This document shows positions 1-9,836 of a DNA stretch of 64,000 nt, piece after piece. This stretch comes from an uncultured Clostridium sp. Its GTDB lineage: Bacteria; Bacillota; Clostridia; Clostridiales; Clostridiaceae. The notes under the pieces were generated by a model, which ran no database searches, was not told the DNA's origin, and was given only the letters and a program-made list of their open reading frames with translations. The first letter of the stretch is position 1. Each line of letters opens with the position of its first letter. Where the stretch lies: positions 1 to 64,000 of the forward strand of contig CAIFEX010000001.1 in NCBI GenBank assembly GCA_903789665.1, in the 5' to 3' direction. The position numbers and the translations under genes are program-made.

Positions 1-16
1 TGCAGCAAGAAATATA

Positions 17-51
17 CCGCATTTATGCGGATTACAGCGTTTCGCAAACGC
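17..51. other. Two small hairpins upstream of eno
   Basis: Two adjacent self-complementary stretches are visible: 17-30 (CCGCAT/ATGCGG, 2-nt loop) and 37-51 (GCGTTT/AAACGC, 3-nt loop). They lie just before the eno ribosome site. They may belong to the end or intergenic region of an upstream glycolytic gene cut by the window edge. No T-run follows, so a terminator is not supported. Confidence 0.3.
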
Positions 52-73
52 CTATAATGAAATAAAAATTTGA

Positions 74-1381
<1,308 letters not shown>

Positions 1382-1392
1382 TTTTGTGTGAC

Positions 1393-1440
1393 AGCTCTTA
1401 GGGTTCAGTCGAATGGTTTTTCTCACTGACCTTGGGAGCT
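1393..1440 (+). terminator. Stem-loop after eno
   Basis: AGCTCTTAGGGTTCAGT (1393-1409) pairs with ACTGACCTTGGGAGCT (1425-1440) over about 16 bp, counting G-U pairs and one bulge. There is no clear U-tract after it. It may be a terminator, a processing site or an mRNA-stabilising hairpin between eno and secG. Confidence 0.45.
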
Positions 1441-1551
1441 CTTAATATTAAAAATCATAAATTGAAATTAGTATTTATATATGTTAATATTAAATGTATG
1501 TGAATATTAGAAGTACAATAGTTTGCATATAGTAGCAGGAGGTAAAAAGCC

Positions 1552-1785
1552 ATGCATGTTTTTTTAATAATCTTACAATTGATAATAGGAGTTTTACTTA
1601 TAGTGGTAGTTCTCATGCAGCCAGGTAGGACCAATGGATTGAGTGGTTTTATATCAGGTGGTGCAGGTGAAAGCTTTTACTCGAGAAATAAATCCAGGAC
1701 ATCGGAGGCTATGCTGTCCAGATTAACTGTTTTTTTGGCTGTAGCATTTGCAGCTATATGTGTAATTCAAAATTTAATAAAATAG
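1552..1785 (+). CDS. secG: Preprotein translocase subunit SecG
   Basis: Small membrane subunit of the SecYEG channel. The 77 aa have the SecG plan: a hydrophobic helix at about 3-22, the conserved VVVLMQPGRTNGLSG-type linker (about 20-35), a glycine-rich turn, and a second helix at about 55-75. The ATG is preceded by GCAGGAGGT. A rho-independent terminator follows. Position between eno and rnr is the common clostridial arrangement. Confidence 0.95.
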   Translation: MHVFLIILQLIIGVLLIVVVLMQPGRTNGLSGFISGGAGESFYSRNKSRTSEAMLSRLTVFLAVAFAAICVIQNLIK

Positions 1786-1810
1786 TTATGTTTGGAAATA
1801 GTTTATTATG

Positions 1811-1843
1811 AATAGAGTAGGGTTTACTCTATTTATTTTTTAT
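1811..1843 (+). terminator. Terminator after secG
   Basis: AATAGAGTA (1811-1819) pairs with TACTCTATT (1825-1833), followed by a T-rich run to about 1843. Typical rho-independent terminator. Confidence 0.8.
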
Positions 1844-1921
1844 AGAGATTTAAATATAGTTTATTTTTGATATTGAATATTTTTCCTTCTTAATGTCAAT
1901 ATAATAAAAGGTGGTGAAAAA

Positions 1922-4060
1922 ATGAGTATAAAAGAGGCAATTGTAAATTTTATGGAAGAACAGGTGTATAAGCCTATGACAATAAAAGAGTTGAGAAAAG
2001 TTTTTTGTATAAAGAAGGATGAGACAAGGGACTTTAAAAAAGTGATAGATCAGCTGGAAAAAGAAGGTTCGATAATTAGAACACGTACTAATAGATATGG
2101 ACTGCCTGACAAGATGGGACTTGTAACGGGAAAGTTTCAGGGCCATCAAAAAGGATATGGATTTGTCATATCGGATAATGAGGGAATGGATGTATTTATA
2201 CCTTCTTCCTTTTTAAATGGTGCCATGAATGGGGATAAAGTGGTGGCCAAAGTGGTCAGTGAAGGGGATAATGGAAAAAAACGTGAGGGCGAAGTTATAA
2301 GAATACTTGAAAGGGCAAATAAGACAATAATAGGAACCTTTGAGAACAATAAAAATTTTGGATTTGTCGTTCCGGAGGAAAAACGTATATGTCAGGATAT
2401 ATTTATACCCAAAGAATGTAAAAAAGGTGCAAAAACAGGAGATATAGTAATTGTCCAGATGACTAAATGGTCCAGTAAAAGGAGAAATCCTGAAGGTAAA
2501 ATAGTAAATATTCTGGGCAAAAAAGGAGAAAAAGGAATAGACATATTGACTATAATAAAGAAAAACAATCTTCCGGAAGAATTTCCTGAAAAGGTTCTGG
2601 ATTATGCTGAGAGCTTACCTAAAAAAATACCGGAAAGCGAGTATAAAAGAAGAGTTGATTTGAGGGATGTCACTACAGTCACCATAGATGGCGAAGATGC
2701 CAAAGATCTGGATGATGCTGTATCTTTAAGAAAACTTGAAAGCGGGAATTATTATTTAGGTGTTCACATAGCAGACGTATCGCATTATGTGAAGGAAAAA
2801 AGCCCGCTGGATAGGGAAGCATTAAAAAGAGGGAATTCGGTATATCTTATAGACAGGGTTATACCAATGCTCCCGCGGAAATTATCCAATGGCATCTGCA
2901 GTTTGAACCCCAATGAAGATAGACTGACTTTAAGTTGTCTTATGGAAATAGACAAAAAGGGGAAAGTATTAAAGCATGATATTGTAGAAAGTATAATAAG
3001 AAGCAATGAGAGAATGACTTATACGAATGTTACGAAAATACTCAAAAATGAAGATGCGGAAATTATGAAGAGGTATGGTTATCTTGCAGATGAGTTTAAA
3101 CTTATGGAAGAACTCTGTAAGATATTGAACAGGAAAAGAAAGATGAGGGGCGCTATAGATTTTGACATCGAAGAATGTAAAATAACATTGGATTCTCTGG
3201 GAGTGCCTGTAAAGATTGAACCCTATGAAAGGGGAATATCAAATAGAATAATAGAAGAATTCATGCTGGTGTGCAATGAAACCATAGCTGAGCATATGTT
3301 TTGGACTAATATGCCGTTTGTATACAGAATACATGAGAATCCAGACGAGGAGAAACTGATGCGTTTTAATGAATTTGTTCATAATCTTGGCTATGCAGTT
3401 AAATGGGGACAGGAAGTTCACCCTAAGGCTCTACAGGATATTATAGAGAAAGTAAAGGGGAAAAAAGAGGAAACAGTAGTGAGCACACTGCTGCTTCGTT
3501 CCATGAAGCAGGCCAGGTATTCACCGGAGTGTGTAGGACATTTCGGACTTGCAGCTAGGTATTATTGCCATTTTACTTCACCTATAAGAAGGTATCCCGA
3601 TCTGATTATTCATAGAATAATCAAGGAATTTATAAATGGAAAATTGAATGAAGGCAGGATAAAGAGATTCACCAAAGCAGTTGATTATGCAGCGAGGCAG
3701 TCTTCTGATACGGAGAGAATAGCTCAGGATGCAGAGAGGGAAGTGGATGATCTTAAGAAAGCAGAGTATATGAATAAGAGAATTGGTGAAGAGTATGATG
3801 GAATAGTATCCTCGGTGACAAATTTTGGAATGTTTGTTGAACTTCCGAATACAGTTGAAGGATTGGTTCATATAAGTACCTTGGAGGATGATTATTATAT
3901 TTATGATGAAAAACATCTGAGCCTTATGGGGGAAAAAACCAGGAATATATATAAATTGGGTGATGAAGTGAGAGTTCGTGTACTGAAAGTTGATATGTTC
4001 GCCCATGAGATATATTTTGAATTGATAGGAAGAAATAACATTGAATCAGATGAAAATTAG
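1922..4060 (+). CDS. rnr: Ribonuclease R (3'-5' exoribonuclease)
   Basis: Processive RNase II-family exonuclease that degrades structured RNA and works with SmpB/tmRNA in trans-translation. At 712 aa the length is normal. Domains in order are an N-terminal winged helix (about 1-65), cold-shock OB domains (about 70-220), the RNB catalytic domain with the metal-binding acidic motif DGEDAKDLDD at 256-265 and SPIRRYPDL further on, and a C-terminal S1 domain (about 620-705, starting at EEYDGIVSSVTNFGMFVEL). Ribosome site AAGGTGG precedes the ATG. smpB follows within about 30 bp, consistent with one operon. Confidence 0.97.
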   Translation: MSIKEAIVNFMEEQVYKPMTIKELRKVFCIKKDETRDFKKVIDQLEKEGSIIRTRTNRYGLPDKMGLVTGKFQGHQKGYGFVISDNEGMDVFIPSSFLNGAMNGDKVVAKVVSEGDNGKKREGEVIRILERANKTIIGTFENNKNFGFVVPEEKRICQDIFIPKECKKGAKTGDIVIVQMTKWSSKRRNPEGKIVNILGKKGEKGIDILTIIKKNNLPEEFPEKVLDYAESLPKKIPESEYKRRVDLRDVTTVTIDGEDAKDLDDAVSLRKLESGNYYLGVHIADVSHYVKEKSPLDREALKRGNSVYLIDRVIPMLPRKLSNGICSLNPNEDRLTLSCLMEIDKKGKVLKHDIVESIIRSNERMTYTNVTKILKNEDAEIMKRYGYLADEFKLMEELCKILNRKRKMRGAIDFDIEECKITLDSLGVPVKIEPYERGISNRIIEEFMLVCNETIAEHMFWTNMPFVYRIHENPDEEKLMRFNEFVHNLGYAVKWGQEVHPKALQDIIEKVKGKKEETVVSTLLLRSMKQARYSPECVGHFGLAARYYCHFTSPIRRYPDLIIHRIIKEFINGKLNEGRIKRFTKAVDYAARQSSDTERIAQDAEREVDDLKKAEYMNKRIGEEYDGIVSSVTNFGMFVELPNTVEGLVHISTLEDDYYIYDEKHLSLMGEKTRNIYKLGDEVRVRVLKVDMFAHEIYFELIGRNNIESDEN

Positions 4061-4091
4061 ACACTGATATAAAAAGGGGATGGATACTTTT

Positions 4092-4559
4092 ATGACAAAA
4101 AAAAAATCTAATAAAGCTCTTGCGGAAAATAGGAAAGCCAGACATGATTATTTTATTGAGGAAACCGTGGAAGCTGGGATAGAACTGGTTGGAACAGAAG
4201 TTAAATCCATAAGAGAGGGTAAAGCTAATTTGAAAGACAGCTATGGTGAAATAAGAAGCGGAGAGATATTTATACGGAATATGCACATAAGCCCCTATGA
4301 AAAGGGAAATATTTTTAATAGGAATCCCTTGAGAGATAGAAGATTACTTCTTCATAAAAGGGAAATAATGAAATTATCCGGATATACCAGCCAGCGGGGA
4401 TATACTCTTGTTCCATTATCTCTTTATCTTAAACATGGAAGGGTAAAGGTAAATTTGGCCGTAGTAAAGGGAAAGAAAAATTATGACAAGAGAGATGCCC
4501 TTTTGGAGAAGGCTGCCAAGAGAGACATGGAAAGACAGATGAAACAAAAATACAGATAA
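4092..4559 (+). CDS. smpB: SsrA-binding protein SmpB
   Basis: Binds tmRNA and brings it to stalled ribosomes. The characteristic [23 protein letters not shown] block and the basic C-terminal tail ([13 protein letters not shown]) are present. I chose the ATG at 4092 (155 aa). The upstream in-frame ATG at 4080 overlaps the AAGGGGA ribosome site, whereas 4092 has proper spacing. It follows rnr directly. The tmRNA gene lies about 1.5 kb downstream on the opposite strand. Confidence 0.96.
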   Translation: MTKKKSNKALAENRKARHDYFIEETVEAGIELVGTEVKSIREGKANLKDSYGEIRSGEIFIRNMHISPYEKGNIFNRNPLRDRRLLLHKREIMKLSGYTSQRGYTLVPLSLYLKHGRVKVNLAVVKGKKNYDKRDALLEKAAKRDMERQMKQKYR

Positions 4560-4580
4560 AATTTTGGAAAAGAAGCTGAG

Positions 4581-5453
4581 TCAAACTTTGAATCTTTGTT
4601 TTAAGATTGGATTTTCCCTATAAGCACCGTAAATATTGGCATTTGTTATTAGGTCACCTGTACCAAGTGCAGGTACTACGGGAATTGAATATGTCTTGTT
4701 GATGCTGAGCGGTTTGTCGGTTGAATTGGTATATTCGTCTGAAACATAATATTTATCAATGGTACCGCTGCTCCTTGTTATAATTAGTTCTATCATTGCT
4801 ACAAATATGGAATGTTGTTCAATTGTTCCGGTTGCTATTACTTCAGTTAAGCTGGGATTTGGAATAGGGCTATTGGATATTTGCACCGATAGATGAAACT
4901 CATGATTGCAATATGATCTTCTATTTTTAATGTGTGTACTGTTATCATTTTGTTTATAAGTGACGGTTATAAAAGGAACTATCTGCTGCTTTTTTGCTGA
5001 TGACGAACCAAAACTTGCTATGGAATTGTTCCATACGTTGGAAATCATTATGCCTTTGTTTGATGAGGCATTTTTGATCCATGAAGAAACTATACGGGTT
5101 ATATCTGCGGTAACTGTTGATTTTGATGTCATTGGATAAAATCGTATTCCGCTAAATTTATCTGATGATGGAATTCTGAGATAAGTGGTGTATATGCTGA
5201 AATGGTCGTATATTGGATATATTATAAATTCGATATTTTTATCATTGTGAAAACCATCACACTTAAACAAAGTTAATTTGGCATTAGCTATTATAATGTT
5301 ATTTGGCAATGAAGAAATATTGAAATAGAGCAGACTGTGATACTCAAACTCGTTATCACATCCTACGATTATTTTATAGCCGTGAATATTCCCGTCTGGA
5401 ATTTTATCGGTCAATGTGAGACTTTTACTTGCTGGGATTATAAGTGTATCCAA
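4581..5453 (-). CDS. DNRLRN-domain protein with DUF6385-like C-terminus (spore-surface-like)
   Basis: Function unknown. About 290 aa from a TTG at 5453, spaced 8 nt after GGAGG; an overlapping GTG at 5462 is less likely. Residues 1-165 resemble the DNRLRN beta-sandwich module: SLLYFNISSLP, then ADITRIVSSWI, then the closing FITVTY strand. The same pattern occurs in the collagen-like protein at 54-56 kb. The C-terminal about 105 residues resemble the neighbouring 99-aa protein (5530-5829) and, from memory, the DUF6385 family. There is no signal peptide or membrane helix. Such domains are common in clostridial proteins suspected to be on the spore surface; that role here is inference. Confidence 0.6.
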   Translation of the reverse strand: MDTLIIPASKSLTLTDKIPDGNIHGYKIIVGCDNEFEYHSLLYFNISSLPNNIIIANAKLTLFKCDGFHNDKNIEFIIYPIYDHFSIYTTYLRIPSSDKFSGIRFYPMTSKSTVTADITRIVSSWIKNASSNKGIMISNVWNNSIASFGSSSAKKQQIVPFITVTYKQNDNSTHIKNRRSYCNHEFHLSVQISNSPIPNPSLTEVIATGTIEQHSIFVAMIELIITRSSGTIDKYYVSDEYTNSTDKPLSINKTYSIPVVPALGTGDLITNANIYGAYRENPILKQRFKV

Positions 5454-5484
5454 GGATATCACCTCCAGTTTAAAATGATATAAT

Positions 5485-5519
5485 AGATGACCAATAACAT
5501 TTTTATGTTTTGGCCATCT
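5485..5519 (-). terminator. Hairpin between the two DNRLRN/DUF6385-type genes
   Basis: An imperfect stem of about 16 bp, AGATGACCAATAACAT (5485-5500) with ATGTTTTGGCCATCT (5505-5519), loop TTTT. On the minus strand only a broken U-rich stretch follows. It could be an intergenic terminator or attenuator limiting read-through from the 99-aa gene into the next one. Confidence 0.45.
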
Positions 5520-5529
5520 TTTTATTATA

Positions 5530-5829
5530 TTATGACTGAACTATTTGAGCTTTTAATGACCCATAGCTTGTCAATGTTACGGTTTCACCTGTTTCTAATT
5601 TTGGAACAATTGCAAGATTAAGAGTATCATTAACATCTAATGGGGTTGTACCTGCTGAATTGTCATAAACGGTAGCAATAGAAAAATATTCATGACTGGA
5701 GTCGGCTCTAAGGACGTCCAATTGAACTGCTTCAACGAAACTAGTTCCTGCCGGTACAGTTCCTGTTACTGTAACCAATTGCCCGGAAGCAGTTTGCGGT
5801 GTATCAAAATCTACTGGTAATGCAGCCAT
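5530..5829 (-). CDS. Small protein related to the C-terminal domain of its neighbour
   Basis: 99 aa, no signal peptide, no cysteine, beta-rich. Ribosome site AAAGGAAGTG precedes ATG. Its NDTLNLAIVPKLETGETVTL segment aligns with NKTYSIPVVPALGTGDLITN in the C-terminal part of the downstream 290-aa protein, and FVEAVQLDVLR aligns with FVAMIELIITR. It therefore looks like a stand-alone copy of that domain. No function is established. A structural role on the spore surface is a guess from the association with a DNRLRN protein. Confidence 0.55.
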   Translation of the reverse strand: MAALPVDFDTPQTASGQLVTVTGTVPAGTSFVEAVQLDVLRADSSHEYFSIATVYDNSAGTTPLDVNDTLNLAIVPKLETGETVTLTSYGSLKAQIVQS

Positions 5830-5998
5830 ACATTATTCACTTCCTTTGTTTTTTATTTAGCATAGAGATAAACTTTTGTCTAATAAATATAGTATTTTAA
5901 ATTTATGAAATTGTTACAAATCCATTTGACATCCTTTTTGACATACATAGTGAAAATCTATATTGAATATGTTGTTATTTGGTAATGATATATTATAA

Positions 5999-6041
5999 AT
6001 CAAAAATGACTACCTATCTGAATATAGATAAGTAGTCATTT
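5999..6041 (-). terminator. Terminator of ssrA
   Basis: AAATGACTAC (6004-6013) pairs with GTAGTCATTT (6032-6041), with further pairing inside. Reading on the minus strand it is followed by T-rich sequence, just downstream of the tmRNA 3' end. Confidence 0.75.
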
Positions 6042-6063
6042 ATTAAAATTTATTGTTACCAGT

Positions 6064-6426
6064 TGGTGGAGGCGAGGGGAATCGAACCCCTGTCCGAAAA
6101 TGGAAACATTTGAGCATCTCCGAGTGCAGTCCTTAATTTGATATTCCCTCCTTCAGGCGTCTAAGGACAAACTCCTGAATTCAGTAGCTTCATAAATTCC
6201 GTTTCCAGCTCAAAGCTTTACTGGACTCGGTACCCCGCTGTCGGCGCCAGACCCTGGAACGCGGGAAATCCAGGCTGACGGTTAGCAGACTATGCTGCTA
6301 AAGCTAAATTTTCGTTATTATTGTTTGCGTTTAAATTTAATCCCATAGTTTTTTAACGCGGGTCCACAGGTTCCCTCGACTCGCTTCTCAAACACATCTC
6401 ATCCCCGTCGAAACCATTGCGCCCCC
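6064..6426 (-). ncRNA. ssrA: Transfer-messenger RNA (tmRNA, SsrA)
   Basis: Rescues stalled ribosomes with SmpB and tags the nascent protein for proteolysis. The 5' end (revcomp of 6421-6426, GGGGGC) pairs with the 3' CGCCTCC-ACCA end; the CCA is encoded at 6066-6064. The 5' block GCAATGGTTTCGACGGGGAT and the T-arm GGTTCGATTCCCC are both clear. The tag frame is at 6328-6290: GCA resume codon, encoding ANNNNENLALAA, then TAG. The length of 363 nt is typical. Confidence 0.97.
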
Positions 6427-6527
6427 AGGTTATAAGATACATTGACCTGATATTATAAAAACAATAAGTCAATGTAGTATTAAATTATATCACCTAACTT
6501 TTCATAAGTCAATTATAAATATTGCAG

Positions 6528-7922
6528 TCATATCAAAAATGATGCAAATATGGTAGTTACTAGTAAACCAAGTGTAACCGGTATTAGGTTTCTTTTTGCA
6601 AGTTCGAAGGGGTTTACTTTACATATGGCTGCAACAGGTATTACAGCCCACGGTATTACAGTTCCACCTCCAACCCATATGCCTGCTATTTGACCTAGAG
6701 CTGTGAGGGTAGATACGCCGCCGCCTGCTGCCGCAGAAAATAGTTTTGCGATGGATCCTACTAGTGGTATTCCTGAAAATCCTGATCCGTCTAGACCTGT
6801 TATAGCACCTACTATGGTCAAAGTCCCAGATGCGAACAGCGGGCTGGAGGGAGTGATATTTGAAAAAGCTGCCCCAAGGTCATTGACTATACCGTGGGAA
6901 AACTGGGGGAGTACTTTGCCGAATATTTCTGTAAAAGCTGAGTCTCCCAAGTAGAAGAAAGCTGCAATTGGTATGACTATACCAAATATTTTGAATCCAA
7001 ATATAAGGCCGTCTACAATATGGGTCGTAATTTTTTCCAGGCACCTTTTTCGATAAGCTATAATTGAAATCAAGCTCAAAATAAAAATGGCAGTTCCGCC
7101 TATCAAAGCTGTTGCATCTCCTCCCTGGAGTTTGCATGCAGACATAATTACTATATCCAAAACAAATATAAATATTATGAATATAGTTAGAAATTTTCTG
7201 AGTATGCCAGGTATAACTATAGTATCTTTTTCCTTTTTTGTAATTGTTTCTTCCCGTTGAAAGTTCATGTTTATATTCCCATTTTTCATATCTCTCCTGA
7301 GCAGATAAAAAGCTGTAATTGTAGTAACTGCACCCATAACTATGGTAAGAGGTATGCTTGCAGATATCACGCTTGAAACTTTTATCCCGGCTGCATCAGC
7401 TGTGAGTTTAGGGGCTGCCTGTATTATGAAATCGCTGGATAATGCTATCCCGTGACCAAATAGATTCATAGCTACTGCGGTACCTATTGGCGGGAGACCT
7501 ACTTTTTTTGCTATGGGCAAAAATAATGCCCCGATGAGGGCTACGGCAGGGGAAGGCCAGAAAAACCAGGACAAGGTCATCATTACTATGCCTATGATCC
7601 AATAGCACATCCAGTAGGATTTCATTATCTTTTTAAAGGGAGATACCAGCTCTCTGTTTATTCCCACTACGACGAGAACGTTGCTCATTGCGGTTATTAT
7701 AGATATTATGAAGATTGTGGGCATAAGCTCCTTGGTTGCATAAACTAAGCTGTTGAAGATTCCTATTATGGATTTAGGTATGGAATTTGTTGCAAATATT
7801 CCCAAAGTGAAAATACCAATGATACATATGAGAGATATGTCCCGCTTGAATATCATGGCTATGATTATTATTAAAATAAATATAATATAAATATAATGTA
7901 GGTTTATCAATAAAACATTCAT
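6528..7922 (-). CDS. Multi-helix permease, substrate unknown
   Basis: 464 aa with about 11-12 hydrophobic segments. Loops such as SWFFWPSPAVALIGALFLPIAKKVGLPPIG and a glycine-rich ITGLDGSGFSGIPLVG re-entrant-like stretch suggest an ion-coupled organic or amino-acid transporter of the broad CitMHS/GntP/Dcu type. I cannot place the family more precisely. The gene is divergent from a TyrR-like sigma-54 activator and close to a methionine gamma-lyase, so a role in amino-acid uptake or product export is plausible. Its GGAGG ribosome site is inside a strong hairpin (7929-7968). Confidence 0.65.
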   Translation of the reverse strand: MNVLLINLHYIYIIFILIIIIAMIFKRDISLICIIGIFTLGIFATNSIPKSIIGIFNSLVYATKELMPTIFIISIITAMSNVLVVVGINRELVSPFKKIMKSYWMCYWIIGIVMMTLSWFFWPSPAVALIGALFLPIAKKVGLPPIGTAVAMNLFGHGIALSSDFIIQAAPKLTADAAGIKVSSVISASIPLTIVMGAVTTITAFYLLRRDMKNGNINMNFQREETITKKEKDTIVIPGILRKFLTIFIIFIFVLDIVIMSACKLQGGDATALIGGTAIFILSLISIIAYRKRCLEKITTHIVDGLIFGFKIFGIVIPIAAFFYLGDSAFTEIFGKVLPQFSHGIVNDLGAAFSNITPSSPLFASGTLTIVGAITGLDGSGFSGIPLVGSIAKLFSAAAGGGVSTLTALGQIAGIWVGGGTVIPWAVIPVAAICKVNPFELAKRNLIPVTLGLLVTTIFASFLI

Positions 7923-7928
7923 ATATAA

Positions 7929-7968
7929 CCTCCGTATGAAATAGGTATACTACCAACTTATGCGGAGG
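7929..7968 (-). promoter_or_regulatory. Hairpin masking the permease ribosome site
   Basis: CCTCCGTATGAA (7929-7940) faces TTATGCGGAGG (7958-7968), giving an 11-bp stem with G-U pairs and a nested GGTA/TACC. In the minus-strand mRNA the Shine-Dalgarno GGAGG (7933-7929), 6 nt before the ATG, is fully paired with an upstream CCTCC. On the plus strand the same hairpin is followed by TTTTTT and could act as a terminator. Confidence 0.55.
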
Positions 7969-8082
7969 AATTTTTTGGGGTGATTATAAATTTTATTTAT
8001 TATATGGATACTTGACTATGAAATTATATTTGATATGTTTTAATTAACTGGTGTTTTTAAATTAGAAGGGAGTATACAATTG

Positions 8083-9645
8083 ATGAAAGATTATTTGAGA
8101 ATTAAAATAATTTCAAAAGATAGAATGGGCATAGTACTGGATATTTTAAAAAGATTTTGTGAATATAATATAAGTATACATTCACTAGAAGTTTTCCCGG
8201 AAAAAGTATATATAAAGTTGGAAAATTTGGATGAGGGGAAAATCTCAGAACTTATGTATAATATAATGTCAATGAAGGAAGTGGTTAAAGTCCAAAGAGT
8301 TGAGCTTATCCCCTATGAGAGGGATGAAAGGAGGCTTTTGGCCATAATAGATGCCGTTCAGGATGGAATCATAGCTATAAATTATAGAGGTGAGGTAGAA
8401 CTTTTCAATAAATATTGTGAAAATATATTCAATATAAAAAAAGTAGATGCCCTTGGGAAAAATATTAGGGATTTTCTTGGATTTGATGCTCCTATTATTG
8501 ATATTTTAAAAACTGGGAAAGGCTATAATAACATAGAACTGAAAGTAAAAAACAAAAAGATAAATATTCATTATATTACTACAGGCCGACCGGTTAAAGA
8601 TGATAGAGGCGATACAATGGGAGCAGTTGCTTCTATTAAAGATATAAATGAGGTAATAGAGTTGTCCAATGCCATTACTTCAAAGGAGGATAGGGCTTTT
8701 AAGGATATTATAGGGAACAGCTCTGTTATGACAGAGGTAGAAAAAGTATGTTCTGCTGTAGCTAAAAGTACATCTACCGTGCTGTTGAGAGGCGAAAGTG
8801 GTACTGGAAAGGAGCTCTTTGCAAATGCAATCCACAATTTGAGCCTTAGAGCAGATGAAAATTTTGTGACCTTAAATTGTGCATCCCTGCCGGAAAATCT
8901 TATTGAAAGTGAACTCTTTGGATATACTAGAGGGAGCTTTACTGGCGCGAGGGAACAGGGGAAAGAAGGGCTTTTTAAGGCAGCAGATAATGGGACTATA
9001 TTTTTAGATGAAATAGGTGAACTTTCACTTCCGCTGCAGGCAAAACTTTTAAGAGTACTTCAAGAGGGCACCATACGGAAAATTGGGAGCAATTTAGAGG
9101 AAAAAGTGAATGTAAGGGTAATTGCAGCTACCAACAGGGATTTAGAAAGCATGATAGAAAAGGGAACTTTTAGGGAAGATCTATATTATAGGCTCAATGT
9201 AATTCCAATATATATACCTCCCCTCAGAGAGAGACTGTCTGACATACCTGCATTGGTGAATTTTTTTATAAATAAATTAAATAAAAAGTTAAATAGGAAT
9301 ATAAAGGGTGTGGGAGTAGAATTCATGAAAAAATTGATGAAATATAAATGGCCAGGAAATGTAAGGGAACTTAGGAATGTTATAGAAAGGGCAATGAATT
9401 TATGTTACGGTGATATTCTAAATGAAGATAATTTAATTGTCAATCTTCCCAAATATAATGAATATGCAAGATCTAGGGAAAAAACAAACACTGATATCAC
9501 TCTTAAAGAAGCTGTGGGAAATGTTGAAAAGGAAGTACTTGCATCTACGTTGAAAAAGTACAGCAGTCTTAGAAAAGCTGCAAAGGTTTTAGGAGTGTCT
9601 CATACCACTGTGATGAATAAGATAAAAAAATATAATATAAGATAA
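8083..9645 (+). CDS. TyrR-like sigma-54 dependent transcriptional activator
   Basis: Activates sigma-54 promoters by ATP hydrolysis. Domains in order: N-terminal ACT-like domain (about 1-75, [17 protein letters not shown]), PAS (about 85-190), AAA+ core (about 205-435) with Walker A GESGTGKE near 237 and the sigma-54 contact loop GSFTGA near 284, and a C-terminal Fis-type helix-turn-helix (about 480-520, [19 protein letters not shown]). The ATG at 8083 is used; an adjacent TTG at 8080 is equally possible from the ribosome site. It is divergent from a permease and followed by megL behind a -24/-12 promoter, so both are likely targets. The ACT domain suggests amino-acid sensing. Confidence 0.9.
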   Translation: MKDYLRIKIISKDRMGIVLDILKRFCEYNISIHSLEVFPEKVYIKLENLDEGKISELMYNIMSMKEVVKVQRVELIPYERDERRLLAIIDAVQDGIIAINYRGEVELFNKYCENIFNIKKVDALGKNIRDFLGFDAPIIDILKTGKGYNNIELKVKNKKINIHYITTGRPVKDDRGDTMGAVASIKDINEVIELSNAITSKEDRAFKDIIGNSSVMTEVEKVCSAVAKSTSTVLLRGESGTGKELFANAIHNLSLRADENFVTLNCASLPENLIESELFGYTRGSFTGAREQGKEGLFKAADNGTIFLDEIGELSLPLQAKLLRVLQEGTIRKIGSNLEEKVNVRVIAATNRDLESMIEKGTFREDLYYRLNVIPIYIPPLRERLSDIPALVNFFINKLNKKLNRNIKGVGVEFMKKLMKYKWPGNVRELRNVIERAMNLCYGDILNEDNLIVNLPKYNEYARSREKTNTDITLKEAVGNVEKEVLASTLKKYSSLRKAAKVLGVSHTTVMNKIKKYNIR

Positions 9646-9707
9646 TTCTTGGATCTAGGTGTGACTTGTCAGAAATGTAAAGAATAGTTTCCTGTTGTAA
9701 AATAAAA

Positions 9708-9733
9708 TTGCCATAGTTTAAAATCTTTGGCAA
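9708..9733 (+). promoter_or_regulatory. Inverted repeat TTGCCA-N14-TGGCAA before megL
   Basis: Perfect 6-bp arms at 9708-9713 and 9728-9733, about 40 bp upstream of the sigma-54 promoter. It could be the activator site of the TyrR-like protein, or part of a weak terminator of the regulator gene because T-rich sequence follows. Confidence 0.45.
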
Positions 9734-9773
9734 CTATTTTTTACAGTTTGACCCAATTATTTTATTCAGGATA

Positions 9774-9789
9774 TGGTATAGTATTTGCT
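9774..9789 (+). promoter_or_regulatory. Sigma-54 (-24/-12) promoter of megL
   Basis: TGGTATA-GTAT-TTGCT matches the TGGCAYR-N4-TTGCW consensus, with GG (9775-9776) and GC (9787-9788) exactly 10 bp apart. It lies about 48 bp before the megL start and right after a sigma-54 activator gene. Confidence 0.75.
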
Positions 9790-9836
9790 TTAAAAAATAG
9801 TTGAGATTTATATTTTAATTGGGGAGGATGAGCTTA

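Noticed and set aside
5463..5529. Sigma-K promoter CATAATATA before the 290-aa gene
   Set aside because: No AC at the right -35 distance; the -10 pattern is common by chance in such AT-rich DNA.
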